Source of the DNA: Deltaproteobacteria bacterium
GTDB lineage: Bacteria > Myxococcota_A > UBA9160 > UBA4427
Assembly (NCBI GenBank): GCA_029261855.1
Contig: JAJDAN010000090.1
Span: forward strand, 1-55,828
Length of the DNA stretch: 55,828 bases
Direction: 5' to 3'
Shown in pieces: positions 1 through 8,368 of the stretch. The notes below the pieces were generated by a model. It saw only the letters and a program-made list of their open reading frames with translations, did no database searches and had not been told where the DNA came from. Each line of letters begins with the position of its first letter. Position 1 is the first letter of the stretch. The position numbers and the translations under genes were made by a program.

Positions 1-151
1 CGCCCCAGCGATTGCGGGTTGGCGACGGGGGGTGTTGCCTGGGGGGGGAGTGTGGGTGGGGCATGCTCATCCCTGGGCGGTGGTGTTTTCCCTTTGCCGG
101 GTCTTCGTCATGCCATACGTCGTCACAGGCCCCACCCGCACCCCACCCCTC

Positions 152-193
152 GTGACTGGGTGGCTGGATCGTGTGACGGGGTGGCTGGAACGT
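152..193. repeat. 21-bp imperfect tandem duplication upstream of crotonase gene
   Basis: Two adjacent 21-bp units (152-172 and 173-193) begin GTGAC and contain GGGTGGCTGGA. They differ at two positions. The array ends 8 bp before the putative -10 hexamer of the crotonase gene. I see no gene in 1-213; the open frame that runs through it is Gly/Pro/Arg-rich and not protein-like. Confidence 0.7.
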
Positions 194-201
194 GGGTTGG
201 T

Positions 202-207
202 TACCGT
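202..207 (+). promoter_or_regulatory. Putative -10 hexamer (TACCGT), leaderless-type spacing
   Basis: TACCGT lies 6 nt before the ATG at 214 and there is no Shine-Dalgarno sequence. This places transcription initiation at or near the start codon. It is one of several TANNNT hexamers at this spacing in the window. Confidence 0.4.
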
Positions 208-213
208 TCTTGG

Positions 214-1035
214 ATGGATTTGAAGGTGACTTGCTATGAGGTCGACGACGGGGTTGCGACCCTGACGTTGAATCGGCCGGAACGGTTGAATAGTTGGACC
301 GGGCGCATGCATACCGAGTACCGCTGGGTGCTCGAGCAGGCGGAGCTGGACCCTTCGGTGCGGGTCGTGGTGGTGACGGGCGCCGGACGCGGTTTCTGTG
401 CCGGGGCGGACACGACGGCGCTCGAGACCCATGTGGAACGCGGGGGCTACGACCCGGGGACGCCTCCGGACCTGGCGCGGCCCGGCTATGGGGTGCGTCC
501 GGAGTTCGATGCCAACTTCGCTTTCCAATTCGGGTTGACGAAGCCCGTCATCGCGGCGATCAACGGCCCCGCTGCCGGCGTTGGACTGGTGATCGCCTGC
601 TATGCGGACCTTCGGTTCGCGGTTCCCGGGGCGAAGCTCACGACGGCGCACGGCCGCCTCAACCTTCCGGCCGAGTACGGGCTGTCGTGGTTGCTGCCGC
701 GTTTGATCGGCGTGACCCGTGCGAACGACGTCCTGTTGAGCAGTCGTGTCTTCCTGACGGACGAGGCTTGGGAGATGGGCCTGCTCAATGGGCTGGTCGC
801 CGCGGACGAGCTGCTCCCGCACACCTACGCCTACGCGCGCAAGATGGCGGCCGAGGTGTCGCCCGCCTCCCTGCGCGAGACCAAGCGACAGATCTATACG
901 GACCTGCATCGGGACGTGGGCAGCGCGGTCGGCGAGGCCGACATGCTGCTCGACCGCATGATGAAGACCGATGACTACCGCGAGGCGGTCGCGGCCTACC
1001 GGGACAAGCGCCCGCCCCGCTGGAGCGGCTCGTAG
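214..1035 (+). CDS. Enoyl-CoA hydratase/isomerase (crotonase) family protein
   Basis: This 273-residue cytosolic protein has the crotonase fold and presumably acts on acyl-CoA thioesters. The first oxyanion-hole segment reads GFCAGADTT (about residues 60-68) and the second is NGPAAGVGL (about 115-123), followed by LPAEYGLSWLLPRLIG. Canonical hydratases carry a catalytic Glu in a QPE-like segment. Here the aligned stretch is TTAHGRL, so strict hydratase activity is uncertain. The frame is open upstream to position 19, but that extension is low-complexity. ATG 214 (MDLKVTCYE) starts exactly where family homology starts. The neighbours (LLM oxidoreductase, SDR, P450) suggest lipid, steroid or terpenoid catabolism, but that is inference. 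Confidence 0.85.
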   Translation: MDLKVTCYEVDDGVATLTLNRPERLNSWTGRMHTEYRWVLEQAELDPSVRVVVVTGAGRGFCAGADTTALETHVERGGYDPGTPPDLARPGYGVRPEFDANFAFQFGLTKPVIAAINGPAAGVGLVIACYADLRFAVPGAKLTTAHGRLNLPAEYGLSWLLPRLIGVTRANDVLLSSRVFLTDEAWEMGLLNGLVAADELLPHTYAYARKMAAEVSPASLRETKRQIYTDLHRDVGSAVGEADMLLDRMMKTDDYREAVAAYRDKRPPRWSGS

Positions 1036-1060
1036 GTCGCCCGGTGAGCACCGGCCCGAT

Positions 1061-2182
1061 TCAGCCGCTGAGAAGTGCCGTGTAGAGCGCGGTCGCGACG
1101 TTGAAGGCGCGCAGGTCTCCCAGGGTCCCAGCGCCCATGCGATTCATCACGTAGGAGAACCCCAGCCGGGCGTCGGGGTCGAAGACCGCGAGGGATCCGC
1201 CCCAGCCACCCCAGAAGAAGGTCCTCGGGTTGGGGCCGATGGGTAGCTGCGGGGAGGTCAGGCCGAAGCCGACGCCGAAGCGAATGGGCACCCCGAGTAC
1301 CAGGTCCTGGACGTGACTCTGTTCTTCGAGGAGCTTCGCGAGGGTCGCCTCGTCGAGCAGCTCGCCATTCGCGACCGCACCCGCCACCCGCGCCACTGCG
1401 CGAGCATTGCCGGTTCCGTTCGCCGCGGGGATCTCGGCGGCCCGCCATTCTCGGCGGTTCGCGTCGTCTCCGCGGATCGGAGGATTGCCGAGGGTCTTGC
1501 CTGCGACCGAACCCGGGTCGCTGACGTTCGCGGCCAGGTCCGCGTCGTCGGGCGCCTTCAGCTCGCCGACCCGGGGCTCGTGCTCTTCGGGAAGGCCGAT
1601 GTGGAAGTCTGCGCCGAGCGGCACCGCGATCTCGTCCCGGAAGAAGCTGCCGACACTGCGGTCGCAGACCCGGCGCACCACTTCGCCGACGAGGTAGCCC
1701 TGGGTCAGGGCGTGGTATCCGCTCGCGGTGCCGGGGTCCCAGAAGGGTGCCTGGGCGGCGAGCAGCTCGGTGCACTTGTCCCAGTCGTAGAGATCTTCGA
1801 CCGCGAGCTGTTCGGCCCAGCCCGACAATCCCGAGCCGTGGCTCAGCAGCTGACGGATCGGGATCGCGGACTTGCCGGCCGCGGCGAATTCGGGCCACAC
1901 CGAGGCCACGGGTGTGTCGAGGTCCAGCTCGCCGCGGCCGACCAGCAGCAGCGCGGATAGCGCGGTCATCGTCTTGGTCGTCGAGTAGACGTTGACGATC
2001 GTGTCTTCCAGCCAGGGGTCGCCGCGTTCGTTGCGGTCGCCAGCCCAGAGGTCCACGACCGCCTCTCCCTCGAGCACGGCGGAGAAAGAGGCCCCGAGTT
2101 CGAGGCCCTGGTCGAAGTTTTTCTGGAAGGCCTCGCGCACGGCGGCGAATCGCTCGTCGCAGTGTCCATGGACGGTGGTCAT
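1061..2182 (-). CDS. Serine hydrolase of the beta-lactamase/esterase family VIII
   Basis: This 373-residue protein has a class-C beta-lactamase-like fold. The SxxK motif is STTK at residues 67-70, and the second catalytic motif is the Tyr in a SGYHALTQGY segment. A WGGWGGS stretch near the C-terminus corresponds to the third motif of the family. There is no signal peptide, so it is predicted to be a cytoplasmic esterase or carboxylesterase (EstB-like) rather than a true beta-lactamase. A good ribosome site (GAGGAG, 7 nt before ATG) supports the start. It is convergent with the crotonase gene (25-nt gap) and divergent from the LLM gene. The substrate cannot be deduced. Confidence 0.85.
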   Translation of the reverse strand: MTTVHGHCDERFAAVREAFQKNFDQGLELGASFSAVLEGEAVVDLWAGDRNERGDPWLEDTIVNVYSTTKTMTALSALLLVGRGELDLDTPVASVWPEFAAAGKSAIPIRQLLSHGSGLSGWAEQLAVEDLYDWDKCTELLAAQAPFWDPGTASGYHALTQGYLVGEVVRRVCDRSVGSFFRDEIAVPLGADFHIGLPEEHEPRVGELKAPDDADLAANVSDPGSVAGKTLGNPPIRGDDANRREWRAAEIPAANGTGNARAVARVAGAVANGELLDEATLAKLLEEQSHVQDLVLGVPIRFGVGFGLTSPQLPIGPNPRTFFWGGWGGSLAVFDPDARLGFSYVMNRMGAGTLGDLRAFNVATALYTALLSG

Positions 2183-2226
2183 GCCGACTCCTCGTGGGGT
2201 GCACCGTTCTTGATAGCGGATGTTGC

Positions 2227-2232
2227 TAGGGT
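2227..2232 (+). promoter_or_regulatory. Putative -10 hexamer (TAGGGT), leaderless-type spacing
   Basis: TAGGGT ends 7 nt before ATG 2240 of the LLM oxidoreductase gene, and there is no Shine-Dalgarno sequence between them. It is consistent with a leaderless mRNA. Confidence 0.35.
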
Positions 2233-2239
2233 GGGCGCC

Positions 2240-3217
2240 ATGGCGATGACCGTCCTTCGCTTCGACATGCGTGCGCCGAGCTTCTCTCCCGCGTCACCCC
2301 GGGACCTGTACGCGGCCGCACTGGACATGTGCGCTTGGGCGGACGAGCGGGGCTTCTCGACCATCGGACTGTCGGAACACCACGGGTCGACGGACGGCTT
2401 CCTGCCGGCGCCCCTGGTGATGGCAGCTGCGGTCGTCGGTCGCACGCGCACGATTCCCATCAACGTCAGTGCGCTGCTGGTTCCCCTCTACGATCCGGTG
2501 CAGATCGCCGAGGACCTCGCCGTCCTGGACCTCCTGAGCGGCGGCCGCGTTTCGGTGATCGCAGGCATCGGCTATCGACCCGAGGAGTACGCAGCGCGGT
2601 GCAAGCCGTTCGCAGATCGCGGGCGTCTCTTCGACGACTCTCTCGAGACGATCCTCGGGTGCTGGCGGGACGGCTTCGTAGAACGTGGTGGCATGCGCGT
2701 CCCCGTGACGCCCGTCCCGCATACGCGTCCGCATCCGCTCTTGCTGGTCGGAGGCTCGACCCCGCGCGCCGCGCGCCGCGCCGCGCGCCTGGGGCTGCCC
2801 TTTGCACCGCCGATCTCGGACGCCGCATTGTTGGAGACCTACGAAGAGGCCTGTCGCGACTGCGGGACGCGGGCGTTCGCGGTGAGCCCCGGGGAGCCGG
2901 CGGGAACCTTCGTTTCCGAGGATCCGGACGCGACCTGGAAGGAGATCGGTCCCTACGTGGTCCACGACGCGGTCACGTATGCGAGTTGGCAGCGCAAGGA
3001 CCAGCGTGCCTACGCGCACGCCCGGGGGCGAAGTGTCGAAGAGCTGCGAGCGGAAGGAAAGTACCGTGTGCTCACGCCCGAGCAGTGCCTGGCCTACGCG
3101 GCGGAAAAGGGCGAGCGCGCGGCGTTCCATTTCCCGGCACTGGTCGGCGGGACGCCACCGGAGATCGGCTGGCGAAGTCTCGAGCTCTTCGCCGACAAGG
3201 TCATGCCCTTCCTGTGA
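2240..3217 (+). CDS. LLM class (luciferase-like) flavin/F420-dependent oxidoreductase
   Basis: This 325-residue TIM-barrel protein belongs to the bacterial luciferase superfamily. It has the typical N-terminal GFSTIGLSEHHGS segment, the ALLVPLYDPVQIAEDLAVLD segment, and SGGRVSVIAGIGYRPEEY. Members use reduced FMN or F420 in mono-oxygenation or reduction, and the cofactor cannot be settled from sequence. The frame is open further upstream to 2162, but that extension would overlap the divergent esterase gene. ATG 2240, preceded by the TAGGGT hexamer, is preferred. It is near a P450 and an SDR in an apparent catabolic neighbourhood. Confidence 0.85.
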   Translation: MAMTVLRFDMRAPSFSPASPRDLYAAALDMCAWADERGFSTIGLSEHHGSTDGFLPAPLVMAAAVVGRTRTIPINVSALLVPLYDPVQIAEDLAVLDLLSGGRVSVIAGIGYRPEEYAARCKPFADRGRLFDDSLETILGCWRDGFVERGGMRVPVTPVPHTRPHPLLLVGGSTPRAARRAARLGLPFAPPISDAALLETYEEACRDCGTRAFAVSPGEPAGTFVSEDPDATWKEIGPYVVHDAVTYASWQRKDQRAYAHARGRSVEELRAEGKYRVLTPEQCLAYAAEKGERAAFHFPALVGGTPPEIGWRSLELFADKVMPFL

Positions 3218-3247
3218 GGCGATTCCGGGTCCAGTTGGCTGAAGGCT

Positions 3248-3547
3248 CTACTTGCCGAGGCGGCTGAAGATCGCTTCCGGGCTCTCGACGTCGTCTGTCG
3301 TCGCGGACATGCCGTTCAGCATCGTCGCGAGCGCGGACACGACGGAAGGATCCACTCCCCGGGACTCGAGCTCATGCGGAAGCACCTTCTCTACGACGAC
3401 CCGCAGCTGCGACGGGCTGACCGCAGCTGCTTGCAGGCCGGCCTCCTTGAGCGCCAGTCGAACGGTGCCGCGCGCCTCGAGTCGGTCGAGGGAACTCGAA
3501 GCTTCGAGGGTCTCGCACACTGCGGTGAAGGCCAGACTGTCTGCCAT
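3248..3547 (-). CDS. Small conserved-looking protein of unknown function
   Basis: This 99-residue protein starts MADSLAFTAV. It is amphipathic and predicted helical, with the segments RLEARGTVRLALKEAGL and VVVEKVLPHELESRGV and a C-terminal EAIFSRLGK. It has no signal peptide, cysteine or membrane segment. I do not recognise a named family. The open frame continues upstream on the minus strand, but the extension is Arg/Pro-rich and overlaps the divergent hydrolase gene. It is convergent with the LLM gene (30-nt gap). A small cytosolic protein, perhaps a subunit or regulator, is the most that can be said. Confidence 0.6.
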   Translation of the reverse strand: MADSLAFTAVCETLEASSSLDRLEARGTVRLALKEAGLQAAAVSPSQLRVVVEKVLPHELESRGVDPSVVSALATMLNGMSATTDDVESPEAIFSRLGK

Positions 3548-3669
3548 GCTGAGTGACACATCGGCACGTCGCGCGACGCCTTGAGACCCGCGGCCGATCG
3601 AGCAGCGGGCACGCTCGCATCGGCGTCTCGTGGCTGTCTCGAAGATTCCGCCCCGGGGCGAATTGGGAT

Positions 3670-5919
3670 ATGTTGCGCTGGGTGACACGGGCCGTGACGC
3701 GGAAGATCGCAATCGAGCGCCTGCGGCCGCGGACGGGTTCGGGCCCGGGCGTGCGCCTGGCAACGGGCCTGGGAGCGGGGCTGAGACAGTGCCTCTGCCT
3801 GTGTCTCGGCGTGAGCCTCGCTGCCTGCGGTCTCGGTGAAGGGCGGAAGACCGGGCCCGAGCAGGTGCTTGGGCGGATCGGGGCCGAGTCCTTCGGGCTT
3901 CGGGACGCAGAGGAGCGAGTCTTCGCCCGCGAGGCGCATGCGGCCATCGGTGCCGAAGCGAGGCCGGTCCTCGAGGCGCCGGTCTCGCGCCGGGTCGGGT
4001 CCGCACTCTGGATCGATCCGGACGCCGAAGGGCGCCTGCACGCATCCTTCGTCCTGGCTCCGGCTGTCGCCGGGCTTCCCGATTCCGCGTTCAGCCTCGA
4101 GTTGCAGAAGCTCGAGCTTCCCCAGGGAGCCGGCGATCTACCCGGCATCCCCCAGGAGGTGCTGGACGGGATCCAGAAAGGGACCTTCACGCAGATCGTG
4201 ACCAGCGTCTGGACGCTCGAACGTCAGGGTGCCGCCGACCCCGACGCGACCGCGCGGAGCGACGCCGAAGCAGGAGATCGGGTGCGCGTCTCCTACACCC
4301 CCGAGCAGACGAACACGCCCTTCTCGTACAACCTGCACCTCGCGGTCCTCGAGCCGTCGACGCCACGTTTCGAGAGTCGGGTGTTCGAGGTGGTGGCTGG
4401 CTCGCGGCTCGAGCTGGCCTACGGCCTGTCGTCGATGCCGGGTGCGGTCGGGGAGCAACCGGTGAATTTCGCGGCGGATCTCCGCTGCGGCGATGACGCG
4501 CCGAGATCCGTCGTGCGAGCGACGCTGCCGGCAGGGGGAGAACGCCACTGGCACGAAGCGCAGGTGCCGCTGCCCGACGCATCCGAAGCCTGCGCGCTGA
4601 CCCTCACCAACGCGGGCCCACGAGGCGAGTCCGTTCGCGGCGCACTCTGGGCGGTGCCCCGCGTGATCGGACCCGCGCCGACAGGCGCCGAACGTGATCT
4701 CAACGTCGTGGTCGTCTCTCTGGATACGCTGCGGGCCGACCACCTGTCGGGCTACGGCTATCCGCGCCTCACTTCACCGGGCATCGATGCCGAGTTGATG
4801 GCTCGCGGTGCGACGTTCCTCGACCTGACCAGCACCTACAGCCGGACCGACGTCTCGCACATGAGCATGCTGTCCGGGCTGTATCCCGCGGCGCGTCCGG
4901 ACCCCGCCAGTCTGCACCCCGATACTCCGCTCCCGCTGCTGGCCGAGGCGTTCGCGGCGGCCGGGTACGAGACGGCGGCCTTCGCCGAGGACGGGCTGTT
5001 CGCAGGGTCTTTGGGCTTCTGGTTCGGGTTCGACAGCTTCACCGAACGCGCCTACGTGGATCGCGACCGGGGTGTCGTGTCCTTCGCGGCGGCGAGGGCC
5101 TGGCTGCGCGAGAACGCGGATCGCCGCTTCTTCCTGTTCGTCCACACCTACAAGACCCATGCCCCGTACGCGGCGAACGAGCCGTACGCGGGGCTCTTTC
5201 GGGACCCGGCGGAATGGCGCCGAGAGGGCATGAGCCCGGTGCCGCCGCGGCACCGGGAGATCGCCGACGAATACGACCGAACGATCCGCGAAGCCGACGC
5301 GCTGGTCGTGGGTCTGCTCGAATCGATCGCGTCGCTCGGGCTGGAAGAACACACCCTCGTCGTCCTGACCTCGGACCACGGCGAGGCCTTCGGCGAGCAC
5401 GGGAGTCTCGGCCACAGCTATGCGCCACAGCAGGAGGTGATGCACGTGCCGCTGGTGCTGCGCGGTCCGGGTGTGCCGGCAGGACTGCGCATCGACGTGC
5501 CCGTCAGCCAGGTCGACATCACCCCGACGCTGCTGGACCTCGCGGGCCTCGCGCCACTCGCCGTCGCCCAGGGCGTCAGCCTGGCACCCGCCCTGCGAGG
5601 AGAGACGTTGGCGCCGGACCGACCCTTGCACTTCGCCTGGGCCGGGAACTACGCCCGGGGTGTGCGCTATGGGCCGTGGAAGTTCCGAGACAACAAGCAG
5701 GGAGGCAAGCTCACCGACGTCGCCTCCGACCCCGGTGAGCGTCGCCCGAGGCGGCTGAACGCGGAACAACGAAGGGTCGTCGACACCTACCTGGCTGACC
5801 ATGAGGCGGAGTCCGCGGCCATTCGAGAGGGCTTCGGAAGCGCCGATCCCGATGGCCTGCCCCGTGTCATCAGCGAGGACGTGGAGGACTCACTGCGCGC
5901 ACTCGGCTACATCGAGTAG
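3670..5919 (+). CDS. Lipoprotein hydrolase of the sulfatase / alkaline phosphatase superfamily
   Basis: This 749-residue protein has a basic N-terminus and a lipobox (LGVSLAAC), so it is a predicted lipoprotein. About 300 residues without a recognised domain precede the sulfatase-like domain, which opens with VVVSLDTLRADHLSGYGY (metal-binding Asp, near residue 345). The second metal site is TSDHGEAFGEHGSLGHS. The position that is Cys/Ser in formylglycine sulfatases is Thr393 (TDVSHMSMLSG). Maturation by a formylglycine-generating enzyme is therefore impossible, and the activity may be phosphodiester or phosphonate hydrolysis rather than sulfate ester cleavage. ATG 3670 (MLRWVTRAV) is chosen because the signal sequence begins there. 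The frame is open to 3553. Confidence 0.8.
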   Translation: MLRWVTRAVTRKIAIERLRPRTGSGPGVRLATGLGAGLRQCLCLCLGVSLAACGLGEGRKTGPEQVLGRIGAESFGLRDAEERVFAREAHAAIGAEARPVLEAPVSRRVGSALWIDPDAEGRLHASFVLAPAVAGLPDSAFSLELQKLELPQGAGDLPGIPQEVLDGIQKGTFTQIVTSVWTLERQGAADPDATARSDAEAGDRVRVSYTPEQTNTPFSYNLHLAVLEPSTPRFESRVFEVVAGSRLELAYGLSSMPGAVGEQPVNFAADLRCGDDAPRSVVRATLPAGGERHWHEAQVPLPDASEACALTLTNAGPRGESVRGALWAVPRVIGPAPTGAERDLNVVVVSLDTLRADHLSGYGYPRLTSPGIDAELMARGATFLDLTSTYSRTDVSHMSMLSGLYPAARPDPASLHPDTPLPLLAEAFAAAGYETAAFAEDGLFAGSLGFWFGFDSFTERAYVDRDRGVVSFAAARAWLRENADRRFFLFVHTYKTHAPYAANEPYAGLFRDPAEWRREGMSPVPPRHREIADEYDRTIREADALVVGLLESIASLGLEEHTLVVLTSDHGEAFGEHGSLGHSYAPQQEVMHVPLVLRGPGVPAGLRIDVPVSQVDITPTLLDLAGLAPLAVAQGVSLAPALRGETLAPDRPLHFAWAGNYARGVRYGPWKFRDNKQGGKLTDVASDPGERRPRRLNAEQRRVVDTYLADHEAESAAIREGFGSADPDGLPRVISEDVEDSLRALGYIE

Positions 5920-5934
5920 TCGTTCGCGGGCGGC

Positions 5935-6765
5935 TCAGCTCTTCGTCGGAGTTGCTGCCGAGAGGGTCTCGTTCAGGAGCGCCTCGTTCTCCTCGTTGGA
6001 GCGGCCGGTGCCGATGCTGGCGGTCATACCACCATCCACGGGATAGGCGACGCCCGTAATGAACGCGGCCTGCTCGCTCGCGAGGAAGGAGACGAGAGCC
6101 GCGACCTCTTCGGGCTGGCCGACCCGCCCGAGCAGGTGACCCTTGCCCAGCAGGTCGGTGACCTGCTTCACGCCGTGGGCGGGTCCCAGGATGGGCGTGT
6201 CGATGACACCGGGGCAGACGGCGTTCACCCGGACCTTGCTCGCTGCGAACTCGCAGGCTGCGGCCTTCACGAGCCCGACCACGCCGTGCTTCGACGCGTA
6301 GTAGGACGGCATGTGAAGACCCCCGCGCAGCCCGGCCACCGACGCGGTGCACACGATGGACCCGGCGCCCTGGGCGATCATCGGCTCGCACACGGCCCGC
6401 ATGCCGAGGAAGACGCTGCGCAGGTTCACGGAGATGACCTCGTCCCAGACGGCGAGATCTCCGCCCCGGATCGTCGAGCCCCGCGCAATCCCGGCGTTGA
6501 GGTAGGCGATGTGAAGGCCGCCGAAGCGATCGAGGGTGCGGCGCACCATGTCTTCGTTCGCTTCCGGAGTCGATGAGTCGCCGACGCATGCGAAAGCCTC
6601 GCCACCGGCAGCATCGATCTCCTTGGCCACACGCTCGGCGCCGTCGCCGTCGAGGTCGGCGATGCAGACCCGGGCACCCTCGCTCGCGAGCAGTCGCGCG
6701 GTCGCCCGCCCGATCCCGGACGCGCCTCCGGTGACGATGGCGACGTGGTTGGCGTGGAGGGTCAT
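5935..6765 (-). CDS. Short-chain dehydrogenase/reductase (SDR)
   Basis: This 276-residue classical SDR has the Rossmann motif TGGASGIGR at residues 12-20. An acidic residue follows the second strand (CIADLDGDGAE), suggesting NAD(H) preference. It has NAG in YLNAGIARG and the catalytic YYASKHGVVG (YxxxK), with Ser in the CTASVAGLRGG strand. A GGAGA ribosome site precedes the ATG. The substrate is probably a hydroxyl or keto group of a lipid or terpenoid, judging only from the neighbouring P450 and LLM genes. It is convergent with the sulfatase-fold gene (15-nt gap). Confidence 0.88.
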   Translation of the reverse strand: MTLHANHVAIVTGGASGIGRATARLLASEGARVCIADLDGDGAERVAKEIDAAGGEAFACVGDSSTPEANEDMVRRTLDRFGGLHIAYLNAGIARGSTIRGGDLAVWDEVISVNLRSVFLGMRAVCEPMIAQGAGSIVCTASVAGLRGGLHMPSYYASKHGVVGLVKAAACEFAASKVRVNAVCPGVIDTPILGPAHGVKQVTDLLGKGHLLGRVGQPEEVAALVSFLASEQAAFITGVAYPVDGGMTASIGTGRSNEENEALLNETLSAATPTKS

Positions 6766-6792
6766 GCAGGTCTCCGATTTTCTATTGAGTCG

Positions 6793-7026
6793 CTACTGGA
6801 CGCGTCGGATGTAGCTCGGGACGGTGGCGGTCCGGCGGTTCGGCCCCCCCGCCGGCGTGAACGCGGCCCAGACCAGGCAGGCGAACCAGCCGATCCCGGT
6901 CCAGCCCGTGAGGGCGTTCACGATCAACACCGCGATATACGCGTCGTGATCTCGCGCCGCCGCGATCATGAACGGCACGAAGTAGAGGATGACGAGCGAT
7001 AGGGGAAGCAGCTCGACCATGCGCAC
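6793..7026 (-). CDS. Small membrane protein, superinfection-immunity (Imm) family-like
   Basis: This is a 77-residue protein (start at 7026, or Met at 7020) with two predicted transmembrane helices: LPLSLVILYFVPFMIAAA and a second through ALTGWTGIGWFACLVWAAF. The pattern NALTGWTGIGW followed by an aromatic-rich helix matches the family named after phage T4 Imm, which blocks DNA entry of superinfecting phage. Most bacterial members are uncharacterised. No phage genes are nearby, so an actual immunity role is not demonstrated. It lies 27 nt upstream of the SDR on the same strand and may be co-transcribed. Confidence 0.65.
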   Translation of the reverse strand: MRMVELLPLSLVILYFVPFMIAAARDHDAYIAVLIVNALTGWTGIGWFACLVWAAFTPAGGPNRRTATVPSYIRRVQ

Positions 7027-7088
7027 AGGCTACACCACGGCGCCGCGTCGAAGTCGCGCAGCCGATGGTTGCGGTAAGCTCGGCCCCC

Positions 7089-7093
7089 GGAGG
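7089..7093 (+). promoter_or_regulatory. Shine-Dalgarno site of P450 gene
   Basis: GGAGG lies 8 nt before ATG 7102, and TAAGCT at 7075-7080 is a plausible -10. This gene therefore appears to have a normal short leader, unlike many neighbours. Confidence 0.5.
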
Positions 7094-7101
7094 TCGCGCC
7101 A

Positions 7102-8322
7102 ATGGCTCTCGCAAGGGCTCTCGAGCTGCTCGACGTATCGAATCCGGACACCTTCGCCGAGGGCTTCCCGCACGCCTTCTTCCGCGCTCTGCGCCGGGGG
7201 GCGCCCGTGGCCTGGCACGAGGGGGACGTCTTCGGGGGGCCCGGCTACTGGATCCTGTCGCGCTACGACGACATCCGGTCGGTCTCCAAGAACCCGCGTC
7301 TGTTCGTGTCCGGGCAGGGCAACCAGATCGAGCAGCGCCCCAAGGCCGAGATGGACACCCTGCGCAGCATGATCGCAATGGACCCGCCGGCGCACCCCCG
7401 TTACCGCAAGCTCGTGAGCGGCGGCTTCACGCCGGCGGCCACGGCACGACTCGAGCCGAAGACGCGCGAACGCGTGCGCGCGATCCTCGACGCCGTCGCC
7501 CACAAGGGCGAGTGCGATTTCGTAACCGACGTGGCGGCGGAGCTTCCGCTCCAGGTGATTGCGGACCTGCTGGGTGTGCCCCAGGACGCTCGCCACCAGC
7601 TCTTCGACTGGAGCAACAAGCTGCTCGGCAGCGAGGACCCCGAGTACGGCAACGACATGTCCGTCACGATGGCCGCCGGCCTCGAGATGATGCAGTACGC
7701 GTACAAGCTGAGTCAGCAGAAGCTCGCGAATCCGGGGCAGGACCTCGTCAGCTCGCTCATGACCAGTGAGGTCGACGGCGAGAAGATCGGGATGCTCGAG
7801 TACGGGTCCTTCTTTCTGCTGCTGGCGATCGCGGGCAACGAAACCACTCGCAACCTGATCTCACACGGCCTGCTCCTGCTGCTCGAGCATCCGGACCAGC
7901 ATGAACGCCTGAAGGCGGATCCGTCGCTGCTGCCCTCGGCCATCGAGGAGATGCTCCGGATGCGTCCGCCGGTCATGTACTTCCGGCGCACGGCCACCGA
8001 GGATACGGAGATTCGGGGGGTGCCCATCCGCCAGGGCGACAAGGTGACCTTGTGGTATCCGTCCGCGAATCGCGACGAGGACGTCTTCGACGAGCCGGAT
8101 CGCTTCGACATCGCGCGACATCCCAACGAGCACGTCGCCTTCGGGCACGGCCAGCACTTCTGTCTCGGGTCCCATCTCGCGCGCATGGAGATCCGCGTGA
8201 TGTTCGAAGAGCTGCTGCGACGCCTGCCGGACATCACACTGGCAGGAGAGGTGCGGACGCTGCGTTCGCATTTCATCGACGGCATCAAGTCGATCCCCGT
8301 GCGGTACACGCCCGAGGCCTGA
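7102..8322 (+). CDS. Cytochrome P450
   Basis: This 406-residue soluble bacterial P450 has the I-helix oxygen-activation motif AIAGNETTR (about 241-249) and an ExxR region in PSAIEEMLRMRPP. The heme-binding loop is FGHGQHFCLG with the axial thiolate Cys354. The GNETTRN and FGHGQHFCLGSHLARME patterns resemble CYP124/125/142-type hydroxylases of sterol side chains and methyl-branched lipids. That subfamily assignment is inference. It needs an external ferredoxin and reductase, and none is in the window. It stands alone, convergent with dnaE2. Confidence 0.9.
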   Translation: MALARALELLDVSNPDTFAEGFPHAFFRALRRGAPVAWHEGDVFGGPGYWILSRYDDIRSVSKNPRLFVSGQGNQIEQRPKAEMDTLRSMIAMDPPAHPRYRKLVSGGFTPAATARLEPKTRERVRAILDAVAHKGECDFVTDVAAELPLQVIADLLGVPQDARHQLFDWSNKLLGSEDPEYGNDMSVTMAAGLEMMQYAYKLSQQKLANPGQDLVSSLMTSEVDGEKIGMLEYGSFFLLLAIAGNETTRNLISHGLLLLLEHPDQHERLKADPSLLPSAIEEMLRMRPPVMYFRRTATEDTEIRGVPIRQGDKVTLWYPSANRDEDVFDEPDRFDIARHPNEHVAFGHGQHFCLGSHLARMEIRVMFEELLRRLPDITLAGEVRTLRSHFIDGIKSIPVRYTPEA

Positions 8323-8362
8323 GACCCGGCTTGAACCCGAGACCCGGCTTGAACCCGAGACC
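8321..8362. repeat. 18-bp tandem repeat between P450 and dnaE2 3' ends
   Basis: Two perfect 18-bp units (GAGACCCGGCTTGAACCC at 8321-8338 and 8339-8356) and a partial third unit start inside the P450 stop codon. They fill nearly the whole 46-bp convergent gap. The array has no dyad symmetry, so it is not an obvious intrinsic terminator. Confidence 0.85.
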
Positions 8363-8368
8363 GAGCCG

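Noticed and set aside
8321-8362. Tandem repeat considered as CRISPR
   Set aside because: The units are contiguous with no spacers and no cas gene is present.
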